From NCBI GenBank assembly GCA_965230605.1, contig CBDDLD010000004.1:1922001-1986000 (forward strand): a DNA stretch of 64,000 bases, written 5' to 3'. Under the pieces are notes generated by a model. That model saw only the letters and a list, made by a program, of their open reading frames with translations, had not been told where the DNA came from and did no database searches. This stretch comes from CBDDLD01 sp965230605 (lineage in GTDB: Bacteria; Bacteroidota; Bacteroidia; Flavobacteriales; Flavobacteriaceae). Numbering within the stretch: the stretch's first letter is position 1; each line of letters begins with the position of its first letter. Shown in pieces: positions 8,775 through 17,163 of the stretch. Made by a program: the position numbers and the translations under genes.

Positions 8775-8804
8775 AAACCCCAATGTGATGCATTGGGGTT
8801 TTTT
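8775..8804. terminator. Bidirectional terminator
   Basis: An 11-base perfect stem (AAACCCCAATG and its complement) with a TGATG loop is followed by six T on the plus strand and preceded by three A. It sits between the convergent OmpA lipoprotein and vWA-like genes and can serve both. Confidence 0.88.
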
Positions 8805-8806
8805 AT

Positions 8807-9409
8807 TTAATCTTTAATCACTGCAATAAGCTCTGGCAATAATGTCAATGCAGTAATAACAACAGCGTTACTTTTAGCTTTCTTAGCATTCTTAATTTCT
8901 TTTTCAGTAGAAGCCATGGCTTCCTTTTTACGATTCGGTGTGCGGATCATGACGACAGCGTTGGTAGCCTCTTCGATAAAGTTTTCCTTAACAAACTCAT
9001 AAGCAAGTTCAACACCATCCTCTTCAAAGGTTTTCACACTGCTCTTTGGATGTTCTATAGTATACAATAGTTTCTTGAGATCTGTTGCTTCAGCCTGACT
9101 TACAGCTATGCCATTATAATTAGAATGCATAACAATGCTTACCAAATCGTCTTCGGTTAGGCGTTTAGATAACAACTTAAATGCTTGTTTAAGTATAACC
9201 TTGTCCTCGGTATTAAATTCTTCAGCGTAGGTTTCTATCAAAAAAGTGATATTACGAGATGTGATAGAGTCTTGCTGTTTTGAGTAATGAGAGACAATAA
9301 ATGTGATAAGATTATCTATAGTTACAGACTCCGTTTCAATGTTCTTTTCTTGTGCTGTACTAGTCCAAGTAATTAATGCAACTAGTAAAATGGTTGTTAG
9401 TTTTCTCAT
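8807..9409 (-). CDS. Secreted protein with a degenerate von Willebrand A domain
   Basis: 200 residues with a Sec signal peptide (MRKLTTILLVALITWTSTAQ). Residues about 52-157 follow the vWA fold of the YfbK-type proteins: NITFLIET where the first strand and MIDAS should be, VILKQAFKLL, LVSIVMHS, then GVELAYEFVKENFIEE and AVVMIRTP. The metal-binding DxSxS is replaced by ETYAE (59-63), and the Asp after the last strand is missing. Metal-dependent adhesion is therefore probably lost. The C-terminus is Lys-rich and ends in a hydrophobic helix. It is convergent with the OmpA lipoprotein. The role is unknown. Confidence 0.65.
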   Translation of the reverse strand: MRKLTTILLVALITWTSTAQEKNIETESVTIDNLITFIVSHYSKQQDSITSRNITFLIETYAEEFNTEDKVILKQAFKLLSKRLTEDDLVSIVMHSNYNGIAVSQAEATDLKKLLYTIEHPKSSVKTFEEDGVELAYEFVKENFIEEATNAVVMIRTPNRKKEAMASTEKEIKNAKKAKSNAVVITALTLLPELIAVIKD

Positions 9410-9500
9410 TGGTCTGGCATTTAAAAGTTGAAATAAAACTACTTGCCTGACCTAGAATAAAAAATTGAAAATGAGTGAAGTAGACCCTTGACTGAGGGAA

Positions 9501-10577
9501 CTATGCTAAAGCTATTGAAACTGTATTTTGTCGTTGTACTTTGCCAGAATCGGTCTCAGAAAAGGCATCAACAGTATATATTTTCTTAGGAATCTCGTGC
9601 TTCTTTAAGGTTTTTATACCTTCAATTTTCCTTTGAATATTTTCTACCGCATCGCTTGGATTTTCAATTATTAAGATGAGTCGTTGCCCAAGAGCATCAT
9701 CAGGTTCTGAAGCAATAATAAAACGCTCTTGGATGCTGTTTTGGAGTTTACTTTCTATATGCTCCGGAAATAACTTGAGCCCCCCGGAATTAACCACATT
9801 GTCATATCGTCCTAACCAAACAAACTCTTTATCAGAAATCAAATCAACAACGTCGTTAGTGACCAATGCCTCTTCCATAATATTTGGTGCCAATATGACT
9901 AAGCAGTCCCTTTGATCTTTATCAAATGTGACATTAGGTAATGCCGTAAATGCTTTATGGTCAATTTCTCCATTTAATCGTTTTAATGCCACATGTGTTG
10001 CTGTTTCCGTCATACCATAGGTTTCAAAGAAACTTGTAGTTTTACTTTGCATGTCACTTATAAGGCCCGATGAGACTTTAGCACCTCCAATAATAATGGT
10101 TTTAATTGTATCTACACGGTCTATACAGTGGTTGACTTGTAGAGGAATCATTGCACAAAAATCATACTGCCTTGCGGTATCAAAAACTGGCATTGTACTT
10201 GGTTGCACGCAATCGATCTCTAGTCCTAGTATTAAAGCTCTAATCAACATCATTTTACCAGCTATGAATTCGCTAGGCAAGCAATGAAGTGCTTTATCTC
10301 CGGGTTCTAATTTGAAAAAGTCACCTGTAGCTATTGCAGAATTAACCATAGCTTGCTTCTGTAGTCTTATGGTTTTGGGCACTCCCGTAGAGCCTGATGT
10401 TTTTACAAAAACAAAGTCTTTATCATTTAACCAATCGGTTAAAAAATCGCCCGTAGATTTCTCATGAGGTTCTCCCTCTTTAATAAGGCTGTATGCGACT
10501 TCCTTTAATGCTTCACGGTTATAATACAATCCATTAAATCTGAATCTATTGTGTATCTTACTATAATGTGGTGTCAT
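9501..10577 (-). CDS. menE: o-Succinylbenzoate-CoA ligase
   Basis: ANL-superfamily adenylate-forming enzyme that activates o-succinylbenzoate with CoA in menaquinone synthesis. Visible motifs are the phosphate loop KTSGSTGVPKTI (59-70), FFETYGMTETATHVALK, WLGRYDNVVNSGG, and the C-terminal lysine region TDSGKVQRQ. At 358 residues it is shorter than the roughly 450-residue enterobacterial MenE, as is usual in Bacteroidetes. Its ATG directly follows the stop of the CPBP protease gene. Menaquinone context (menC, menA, menB) supports the call. Confidence 0.92.
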   Translation of the reverse strand: MTPHYSKIHNRFRFNGLYYNREALKEVAYSLIKEGEPHEKSTGDFLTDWLNDKDFVFVKTSGSTGVPKTIRLQKQAMVNSAIATGDFFKLEPGDKALHCLPSEFIAGKMMLIRALILGLEIDCVQPSTMPVFDTARQYDFCAMIPLQVNHCIDRVDTIKTIIIGGAKVSSGLISDMQSKTTSFFETYGMTETATHVALKRLNGEIDHKAFTALPNVTFDKDQRDCLVILAPNIMEEALVTNDVVDLISDKEFVWLGRYDNVVNSGGLKLFPEHIESKLQNSIQERFIIASEPDDALGQRLILIIENPSDAVENIQRKIEGIKTLKKHEIPKKIYTVDAFSETDSGKVQRQNTVSIALA

Positions 10578-11513
10578 TTAATCTAGGATTTTATAATCTT
10601 CTTTAGGTGGTTCAGTAACTGCACCAAACAATTTATCTCTCCAGTTTTTCCAACCATACTTTTTTGACAGTATGAGAAGCATTATTGGATACACAATTAG
10701 TACCGGGAGAATAATCTCTAAAATAGTACTCTCTGCCTGTTCAGCAGTGTTCTTGAATATAGCATCGGTCTGTAAGGCAGACCAATCTGAGGTTATAAGC
10801 AAAGCTGCCAAAAGGTTATTCCCTAAGTGGAATCCTAATGCTAACTCTAATCCTTCATCCATTAATGTCATAATACCTAAAAGAAGTCCTGTTCCTACAT
10901 AGAAAATCATCATTTGAAAAAAGCCTATCTCTGCAACTTCAGGATTAGCACTATGAGCAATTCCGAAAATGACTGATGTAAATATTAAAGGGAACCACTT
11001 GTTTTTCACAATAACACCAAGGTGCTGCATCAAATACCCTCTAAACAAGTATTCTTCCAAACCAATTTGGAATGGAAATAGTACAATACTAATTAGGAAT
11101 AGAATTGCGAATTTTGAAGCATTAAATTGTAGTTCAATATTAGAAGAATCGTAATAGTATGAAATCCCAAAGGTTACCAAAGTAAAAATAGTAACCATCA
11201 GAAAGGAAAACAGAATGCGCTTCCAATCTACTTTTAATCTGGATGTAGTCAACGATAAAATACTGCGCTGATGAACAAACTTTACTAAAATAAAAAGTAA
11301 GACCAGTAGTACTGCAAAAGGTACCAAATTAATAATGAGTGTGAAGTTAGGCGACCATTCTTTCATCATTTCATAGGCCAATTCCATATCCTCAGGGTCT
11401 GTTAAGAGGTACATTACAAAGTTTAAGATGAAGACACCTCCAACAACTAATGTCGTTAATAAGACCATCCATACTTCTAATCTGCCTTTATAAGCCTGTT
11501 GTATATAATTCAT
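10578..11513 (-). CDS. CPBP family intramembrane metalloprotease
   Basis: Polytopic membrane protein with about seven to eight hydrophobic segments and the CPBP (Abi) motifs: EEYLFRG with Glu153-Glu154 and Arg158, GIAHSA, and the third motif GFHLGNNL. CPBP proteins are Rce1-like intramembrane endopeptidases. The gene is wedged between menC (4-base ATGA overlap) and menE (stop directly followed by ATG), a position typical in flavobacteria, but no menaquinone role is known. Confidence 0.9.
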   Translation of the reverse strand: MNYIQQAYKGRLEVWMVLLTTLVVGGVFILNFVMYLLTDPEDMELAYEMMKEWSPNFTLIINLVPFAVLLVLLFILVKFVHQRSILSLTTSRLKVDWKRILFSFLMVTIFTLVTFGISYYYDSSNIELQFNASKFAILFLISIVLFPFQIGLEEYLFRGYLMQHLGVIVKNKWFPLIFTSVIFGIAHSANPEVAEIGFFQMMIFYVGTGLLLGIMTLMDEGLELALGFHLGNNLLAALLITSDWSALQTDAIFKNTAEQAESTILEIILPVLIVYPIMLLILSKKYGWKNWRDKLFGAVTEPPKEDYKILD

Positions 11514-12547
11514 ATTACGTTAAATTTCCATGCTTTATTATTGTCATATTGCAAAGTACCATTTTTTACTATTAATGGCGAATCAAAATTATTAACAAAT
11601 AAGCCTCCTGTTCCCAATCCTTGAGGCATAGGATTCTTTAGTGTATAGGTCCATTGCGCTATGGCATTTAAGCCAACATTGCTTTCTAAAGCACTGGTTA
11701 TCCACCATTTAATATTTAATTTTTCTGCCTCATCGATCCAAGATTCACTGCCTGAATATCCCCCTATTAAACTAGGTTTTAAGATGATATATTGAGGCTT
11801 AACAGTGTTGAGAACTTGATACTTTTCTTCAGTATTTATAACTCCAATGAGTTCTTCATCTAAAGCAATAGGAACAGGACTCTCTTGACATAGTTTTGCC
11901 ATAACCTCAAGTTGTTTGGGCTTAATCGGTTGTTCGATGGAGTGTAATTGATATTCTGATAGTTGTTTTAATTTTCCCAGAGCTTCTTTGGGGCTAAAAG
12001 CACCATTGGCATCTACACGAATCTCTATATCATCAATAGAAAATTGATTTCTGATATACTTCAACAAATCCAATTCCGCATTAAAATCAATAGCGCCAAT
12101 TTTAAGTTTAATACAATCAAAACCTTGACTTATCTTATCTTTAATTTGTTGCAGCATAAAAGATTTATCACCCATCCATACTAATCCATTGATTGCTATA
12201 GGGTCTTGTAGTTTTGTAAACGGAGAGGGAAATAAATCAAAAGGCTCCTCTGAAGATAATGATCTGAATGCCATTTCTAATCCAAACTGAATGCTTGGAA
12301 ATTCAGTAAGTGTATCATAAAGTGCATCTAAGCCCAAATGGACATGATCACAGATCCATTTTAGTTTTGCCTCATAATCCTCGCGATCATCATAAGAAAG
12401 GCCTCTTAGAATACCACATTCACCAATACCAATCTTACCGCCTTTATTTATGATTATAAACCATGTTTCTTTGGTATTCATAATACCTCTAGAAGTACCA
12501 CTAGGACGTTTAAAATTGAGGATGTATTGATGATAACTGGCCTTCAT
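11510..12547 (-). CDS. menC: o-Succinylbenzoate synthase
   Basis: Enolase-superfamily enzyme that dehydrates SHCHC to o-succinylbenzoate. Catalytic landmarks are Lys147 and Lys149 in CIKLKIGA, the metal ligands Asp179 in RVDANG, Glu in IEQPI and Asp in ALDEE, and the opposite lysine in ILKPSLIGG. Length (345) is normal for the family. It overlaps the epimerase gene by one base (TAATG) and the CPBP gene by four, so it is read as part of the long minus-strand men operon. Confidence 0.93.
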   Translation of the reverse strand: MKASYHQYILNFKRPSGTSRGIMNTKETWFIIINKGGKIGIGECGILRGLSYDDREDYEAKLKWICDHVHLGLDALYDTLTEFPSIQFGLEMAFRSLSSEEPFDLFPSPFTKLQDPIAINGLVWMGDKSFMLQQIKDKISQGFDCIKLKIGAIDFNAELDLLKYIRNQFSIDDIEIRVDANGAFSPKEALGKLKQLSEYQLHSIEQPIKPKQLEVMAKLCQESPVPIALDEELIGVINTEEKYQVLNTVKPQYIILKPSLIGGYSGSESWIDEAEKLNIKWWITSALESNVGLNAIAQWTYTLKNPMPQGLGTGGLFVNNFDSPLIVKNGTLQYDNNKAWKFNVI

Positions 12548-13410
12548 TATGTGAGAAGAGTTTTTATATAATCTTTTAAAGTTATAGATATCTGATTACC
12601 TGCACTATAGGTTTTCTCACCATACAAACGATCTACCTGATCTGGAACAAAACCTAATGGTAAAATTGAAGCGACATATTTGGCTACATACATAATCTGT
12701 TTATTTATTCCGATCTTTTGAATTCGCTTATTGTCTATGTTAGCTACAATATCAATTAAACTACTGTAAGTAAAAGGTTCATTCCCATTAATATTAATCT
12801 TTTGATTCTCACTAGATCCTAACATCGTATTAATAATATTATTGGCTGCATCTTCAACATGTATAGGATAGAGTTTTGAGGTGATTCCTAATGGAGATAA
12901 TAGTACTTTTTTATGTAGTGTTTGATGAATTAATTTTTCTATACCTTCATCTTTAGTTTTCACACCAAACACTTGGGATATCCTGTAAATCTGCCAATTA
13001 GGAAATGTTGACATAATATATTTCTCTGCCAAAAATTTTGAATGACTATATGCTCCGTTATTAGGATTGGCTGTATTTGAACTGATAAAAATAAATCGTT
13101 TTACACCCTGACCAATTGCATTATCAACCAAACGCTTTGTCGCTTCATAATTTACAGCATAATATGCTTTTTCTTTTTTACTATGTGTAATTGCTGCACC
13201 ATGAATCAATAAATCTATATTTTTTATGTGATTTAAATAAGTGGTTTCATCCAAAAGGTCACCATATATGACATGCATGTTCAGGTCTAAGGCTGTATAG
13301 CTTCTATTTCTAGTAAAGCCATAAATATCATATAGAGACGTATCTATTTTTGAAGCTAATACACTAAGTATAGATGAGGAAATACCGGTAATGAGAATCT
13401 TCTTTTTCAT
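12547..13410 (-). CDS. NAD(P)-dependent sugar epimerase/dehydratase (extended SDR)
   Basis: Extended short-chain dehydrogenase with an N-terminal Rossmann motif KILITGISSSI (a variant of GxxGxxG), GAAITHSKKEK, the Ser in FIFISSNTA, and the YSHSK catalytic Tyr-Lys pair. Such enzymes act on nucleotide sugars. The start is taken as ATG at 13410 rather than the overlapping GTG at 13413. It follows the glycosyltransferase directly and overlaps menC by one base. The pair looks like an insertion in the men operon and probably serves surface-glycan synthesis. Confidence 0.85.
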   Translation of the reverse strand: MKKKILITGISSSILSVLASKIDTSLYDIYGFTRNRSYTALDLNMHVIYGDLLDETTYLNHIKNIDLLIHGAAITHSKKEKAYYAVNYEATKRLVDNAIGQGVKRFIFISSNTANPNNGAYSHSKFLAEKYIMSTFPNWQIYRISQVFGVKTKDEGIEKLIHQTLHKKVLLSPLGITSKLYPIHVEDAANNIINTMLGSSENQKININGNEPFTYSSLIDIVANIDNKRIQKIGINKQIMYVAKYVASILPLGFVPDQVDRLYGEKTYSAGNQISITLKDYIKTLLT

Positions 13411-13412
13411 CA

Positions 13413-14120
13413 CTATTTTCCTTTAAAACGATAGATTAGAAGGTTACGTATAAACTCTATAATAGCTGCTGTTTTCACAAATGAAGCTCTGCCTTCTAAA
13501 GCTTTAAACTCAATAGGAAACTCAAACCAATTAGCATTACATCGAGCAGCCTTGATCATAATTTCAGCATCTATGAACCAATCATCTGACTCAAGATTCA
13601 AACGCTCATAAAGGCTTCTCTTTAAAAGTTTAGGTTTAGAATTAATATCTTTAGAGTTTACTTTTGGAAATAGGAGCTTAAAAATGACGTTATACGCATA
13701 TGATATAACACGTCTTTTAAACCCATCGTGTCGCTTGTCTCTATAGGTCTTTATTAAATCGTAATTCCCTTGAGACATATATTCGTAGCAGTCTTTTAAA
13801 GTATTTACCGGAAATTGTCCATCTCCGTCGATCACGCATAATAATTCACCTTTGGCGAATTCGAGCCCTTCCCGCATATCCCACCCCATCATCCCTCGCT
13901 TGGGTTTACAAATTGCTCTAAATATATGGTCTTTAGCAGCTATATCTTCGACAATAATCTTGGTTCTATCGTTTGAACCTTCAATGTAATTACCTACTAA
14001 AACAATTTCATAGCTATCGCTAAAATTAGATACAGCTTGTTTTACTTGTTCAGAAAATGGTATAATATCTTCCTCAGAACGGTAACAAAGTATAATTACT
14101 GAAAGCTCAGGTTTAGTCAT
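13413..14120 (-). CDS. Family 2 glycosyltransferase (polyprenyl-phosphate type)
   Basis: 235-residue GT-A enzyme resembling DPM1-like polyprenyl-phosphate glycosyltransferases: SVIILCYRSEEDI, the DxD motif in IDGDGQ (97-102), a conserved GWDMREGLEFAKG, and an RxxxRF-like C-terminus (RNLLIYRFKGK). It lacks C-terminal membrane spans and is therefore probably peripheral. It lies between the UPF0173 hydrolase and the epimerase genes, with 7 bases to the former. Likely a lipid-linked sugar step; the substrate is unknown. Confidence 0.87.
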   Translation of the reverse strand: MTKPELSVIILCYRSEEDIIPFSEQVKQAVSNFSDSYEIVLVGNYIEGSNDRTKIIVEDIAAKDHIFRAICKPKRGMMGWDMREGLEFAKGELLCVIDGDGQFPVNTLKDCYEYMSQGNYDLIKTYRDKRHDGFKRRVISYAYNVIFKLLFPKVNSKDINSKPKLLKRSLYERLNLESDDWFIDAEIMIKAARCNANWFEFPIEFKALEGRASFVKTAAIIEFIRNLLIYRFKGK

Positions 14121-14127
14121 AAATGTG

Positions 14128-14805
14128 CTATAGTTCGATACTATCTCCTATTTCAAGGAGTATAAGGTCTTTGCCTTTTTCAAAAAACTTTCTCTTGGCT
14201 TCTTCATGATCTATTTCGATATAACCAAATGTATCAAAATGATACCCTAGGACTTTATCGCATTCCACAAAATCACTTGCAATAATGGCATCATCTACGC
14301 CCATAGTAAAGTTATCACCCACTGGCAAAATGGCTAAATCAAGTTTGGTAGATAAAGGAATCAATTTCATATCCATCGTTAATGCGGTATCACCAGCTAT
14401 GTATATGGTTTTATCTACTCCCTCTATAATAAAGCCTCCAGGCTGTCCGCCATATTTTCCATCTGGGAAAGAACTCGTATGTACAGCATTGACATATTTT
14501 ACCTTACCAAAATCAAAAGCCCAGGATCCTCCATGATTCATAGGATGACCTTCTATACCCATATTACCATAATGCATTACGATTTCATAGTTAGAGATGA
14601 CTTTGGCACTAGAACGTTTGGCAATAGATTCCACATCCACAATATGATCTTGATGTGCGTGCGTTAATAAAATATAGTCTGGATTTAGATCATTTACATC
14701 AATATGACTGGCCTTTTCATTTGGTGATATAAATGGATCTACAAGAATAAATGTGTCATTGATCTGAATGCCTAAGCTGGCATGACCATAAAATGTAATT
14801 TTCAT
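14128..14805 (-). CDS. UPF0173 metal-dependent hydrolase
   Basis: 225-residue metallo-beta-lactamase fold protein of the UPF0173 (YtkL-like) family. The zinc ligands are in LTHAHQDH (HxHxDH), with a downstream His in MNHGG and AGDTALTMD, and a terminal GYHFDTFG. It lacks the extra domains of RNase Z or glyoxalase II. It is a common neighbour of menA in flavobacteria; the substrate is unknown. The spacing to menA is 27 bases. Confidence 0.9.
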   Translation of the reverse strand: MKITFYGHASLGIQINDTFILVDPFISPNEKASHIDVNDLNPDYILLTHAHQDHIVDVESIAKRSSAKVISNYEIVMHYGNMGIEGHPMNHGGSWAFDFGKVKYVNAVHTSSFPDGKYGGQPGGFIIEGVDKTIYIAGDTALTMDMKLIPLSTKLDLAILPVGDNFTMGVDDAIIASDFVECDKVLGYHFDTFGYIEIDHEEAKRKFFEKGKDLILLEIGDSIEL

Positions 14806-14832
14806 ATTAGGATGTCATAAAATTTAGTCCTA

Positions 14833-15738
14833 CTAATATAGGATATAACCGACACCTAATAGTAAAGAGAACGCAAAAGTTGTTAACGCTAATACTTTTA
14901 ATTGACCATCAAAATCATTGGCTTCTTTTGCTTTCCGTATTTTATTAACATGACGTATTAGTGGGATGTAGGTAATTAGAAACAGAAAGTTATAAGGCTC
15001 TACATAATATAACAGTGAGAATATGACACCTATGATCATTGCACCAATAATCAGGAAATAATGATATTGCTTTGCTCTGTTTAATCCTAACTTTACAGCT
15101 AAAGTAATTTTACCTGATTTTTTATCAGAATCTATATCTCTCATATTGTTAAGGTTAAGAACACCTACACTAAGTAATCCTAGTGATATAGCTGGTAAGA
15201 CCACTAAATGATCTAGAGTTCTTGTATATAGTACATAACTCCCCATAACACTCAAAAACCCAAAAAAGATAAATACAAAAACATCGCCTAAAGCTCTATA
15301 CCCATATGGAGAATCTCCCATGGTATAATGTAAGGCAGCATATACAGATAATCCACCTAAAACCAGAAATAGAAGTACATGCAAAAAATGAGTATGTCCA
15401 AAGGCAAAATAGATTAAAGCAAGCGTTAAGAATATGACTATCAATATGTTATACTTAATTGCTTCATACATTTGTTCGGGTGTAATCACCCCACTTTGTA
15501 TGGCGCGTTCTGGGCCAACACGATCTTTATTATCTGTTCCTCTTACACCATCTCCATAGTCATTAGCCAAATTTGATAGTACTTGTAAGCTCATAGTTGT
15601 TAATATAGCCAGAACCAATACCCATATATTGAAACGTCCATTATAATAGGCCATACACGATCCGATGACAATTCCAGATACAGAAAGTGGTAATGTTCTT
15701 AATCGCATGGCAGAAAGCCATGGTTTTAGTCTTTTCAT
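14833..15738 (-). CDS. menA: 1,4-Dihydroxy-2-naphthoate polyprenyltransferase
   Basis: UbiA-superfamily integral membrane prenyltransferase that attaches the isoprenoid tail to DHNA, giving demethylmenaquinone. About eight to nine hydrophobic helices are visible. The first Asp-rich motif is NLANDYGDGVRGTDN and the second is NMRDIDSDKKSGK. Length (301) is standard. It follows menB by 20 bases on the same transcript. Confidence 0.94.
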   Translation of the reverse strand: MKRLKPWLSAMRLRTLPLSVSGIVIGSCMAYYNGRFNIWVLVLAILTTMSLQVLSNLANDYGDGVRGTDNKDRVGPERAIQSGVITPEQMYEAIKYNILIVIFLTLALIYFAFGHTHFLHVLLFLVLGGLSVYAALHYTMGDSPYGYRALGDVFVFIFFGFLSVMGSYVLYTRTLDHLVVLPAISLGLLSVGVLNLNNMRDIDSDKKSGKITLAVKLGLNRAKQYHYFLIIGAMIIGVIFSLLYYVEPYNFLFLITYIPLIRHVNKIRKAKEANDFDGQLKVLALTTFAFSLLLGVGYILY

Positions 15739-15758
15739 AATTGAGGGCTATTCATAGA

Positions 15759-16598
15759 TTAAGGAATCCATTTTTTTTCAAAGTTAGGTTTGCGCTTTTC
15801 AAGAAATGCATCGCGTCCTTCTTTAGCTTCGTCTGTCATATAGGCCAAGCGTGTAGCTTCTCCAGCAAATACTTGTTGTCCAACCATTCCGTCATCAGTT
15901 AAATTCATAGCAAACTTTAGCATCTTAATTGACGTCGGTGATTTTGCCAATATTTCCTGAGCCCACTGATACGCTGTGGTTTCTAATTCATCATGAGGTA
16001 TCACCGCATTCACCATGCCCATTTCATAAGCCTCTTGTGCTGAATAGTTTCTGCCTAAGAAAAATATCTCTCTAGCTTTTTTCTGTCCTACCATTTTAGC
16101 TAAATAGGCCGATCCATAACCACCATCAAAACTGGTAACGTCTGCATCTGTCTGCTTAAAAATGGCATGTTCTTTACTTGCTAAAGTAAGATCACAAACG
16201 ACATGAAGACTATGGCCGCCACCTACAGCCCAACCCGGTACAACAGCAATGACAGCTTTAGGCATAAAACGTATTAAGCGTTGTACTTCTAGTATATTTA
16301 ATCGGTGATAACCGTCATCGCCTACATATCCTTGATGTCCACGTGCTTTTTGGTCACCACCAGAACAAAAACTCCACACTCCATCTTTAGTAGATGGACC
16401 CTCAGCACTTAACAGTACTACACCAATGCTAGTGTCCTCATTAGCATCATAAAAAGCGTCATATAACTCGCTGGTTGTCTTTGGACGAAAGGCATTTCGT
16501 ACGTTTGGACGATTAAACGCAATTCTGGCTACACCATTGCATTTATGATATGTGATATCTTCATAAGTTTTCGCAACTTTCCAATCTATTTGGCTCAT
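15759..16598 (-). CDS. menB: 1,4-Dihydroxy-2-naphthoyl-CoA synthase
   Basis: Crotonase-fold enzyme that cyclises o-succinylbenzoyl-CoA. Family features include ARIAFNRPNVRNAFRP, the oxyanion-hole region FCSGGDQKARG, WAVGGGHSLHVVCD, TDADVTSFDGGYGS and the C-terminal FLEKRKPNF. The ATG at 16598 is chosen over a GTG nine bases upstream. The start of the minus-strand menB-menA-menE operon is here. Its upstream region is shared with a divergent gene and contains the palindrome at 16670-16687, so regulation through that site is possible. Confidence 0.95.
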   Translation of the reverse strand: MSQIDWKVAKTYEDITYHKCNGVARIAFNRPNVRNAFRPKTTSELYDAFYDANEDTSIGVVLLSAEGPSTKDGVWSFCSGGDQKARGHQGYVGDDGYHRLNILEVQRLIRFMPKAVIAVVPGWAVGGGHSLHVVCDLTLASKEHAIFKQTDADVTSFDGGYGSAYLAKMVGQKKAREIFFLGRNYSAQEAYEMGMVNAVIPHDELETTAYQWAQEILAKSPTSIKMLKFAMNLTDDGMVGQQVFAGEATRLAYMTDEAKEGRDAFLEKRKPNFEKKWIP

Positions 16599-16662
16599 TT
16601 TCTTCACTTTTTCGATGGTAAAAATAAGGAATTAATAATAATGCGAAATTGTAAAATTTCTT

Positions 16663-16693
16663 TTTGTTTTATTATGCAAGCATAATATATTTG
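16663..16693 (+). promoter_or_regulatory. Bacteroidetes-type promoter for the STAS-like gene pair
   Basis: TTTG at 16663-16666, exactly 19 bases, then TATATTTG at 16686-16693, a perfect fit to the consensus. The predicted transcript starts near 16698-16700, which excludes the ATG at 16664 and supports the ATG at 16712. Confidence 0.75.
16670..16687. promoter_or_regulatory. Palindromic operator candidate in the menB/STAS-like divergent promoter
   Basis: TATTATGC-AA-GCATAATA, 8-base perfect arms, fills the spacer of the promoter above and touches its -7 box, the classical position for a repressor site. A nearly identical full palindrome lies upstream of the nitronate monooxygenase gene at 27664-27683. 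The size and symmetry suit a MarR- or TetR-type dimer (inference). Confidence 0.55.
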
Positions 16694-16711
16694 CTGGCTA
16701 GTTTTTTGAAC

Positions 16712-17143
16712 ATGACGATTGAAAATTCCCCTAAGATCTATGCTGTTCAAGAGCACCATTCTATTGCTCTTGGAGAGCTTTATTTTTTTGAACAATTCGT
16801 TGTTGCTGAGTTTAATGAAGGCGTTAATATAGATTTTGAAAGTTTTAAAAATGCACGCATTTTAATTTCAAATTTCTATGGTAATCGCCCTATTGGCTTT
16901 ATAGCTAACAGAATACACTCCTATTCTATTGTACTAACTGAAGCACCTAAATTTTACAAAACATTTAGCAATGTGATTGCTTACGCTATTGTAAACTACT
17001 CTGCGCTGTCTGAGAAAATAGTAGAGATCGAAAATCAGTTTATTGAAAATCAATACTTAGCACTTGATAATCGAAAGCAATTTAAACGTATGGATGATGC
17101 CATATCATGGGTAGTACATCGTTTAAAGCATGCATTAAGTTAG
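16712..17143 (+). CDS. STAS/SEC14-like hypothetical protein, first paralogue
   Basis: 143 residues counted from the ATG at 16712, the start supported by the promoter and by alignment with its neighbour. Shared blocks are LGELYFFEQFVVAEFNEGVN, NRPIGFIANRIHSYSI, NVIAYAIVNYSAL and a terminal IENQF. The alternating strand/helix pattern resembles the SpoIIAA-like STAS/SEC14 proteins frequent in flavobacteria; that assignment is from memory of the family pattern. There is no signal peptide. It is divergent from menB and separated from its paralogue by 20 bases. Confidence 0.75.
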   Translation: MTIENSPKIYAVQEHHSIALGELYFFEQFVVAEFNEGVNIDFESFKNARILISNFYGNRPIGFIANRIHSYSIVLTEAPKFYKTFSNVIAYAIVNYSALSEKIVEIENQFIENQYLALDNRKQFKRMDDAISWVVHRLKHALS

Positions 17144-17163
17144 TCCAACATTAAGAGTACAAA

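Noticed and set aside
16664..16711. An upstream ATG extension of the STAS-like gene
   Set aside because: The ATG at 16664 lies on the promoter's -33 box and before the predicted transcription start; the ATG at 16712 gives a protein aligned with its paralogue.
16604..16795. 63-codon open frame on the minus strand across the menB promoter region
   Set aside because: It overlaps the divergent promoter and the first part of the STAS-like gene, and it has no family resemblance.
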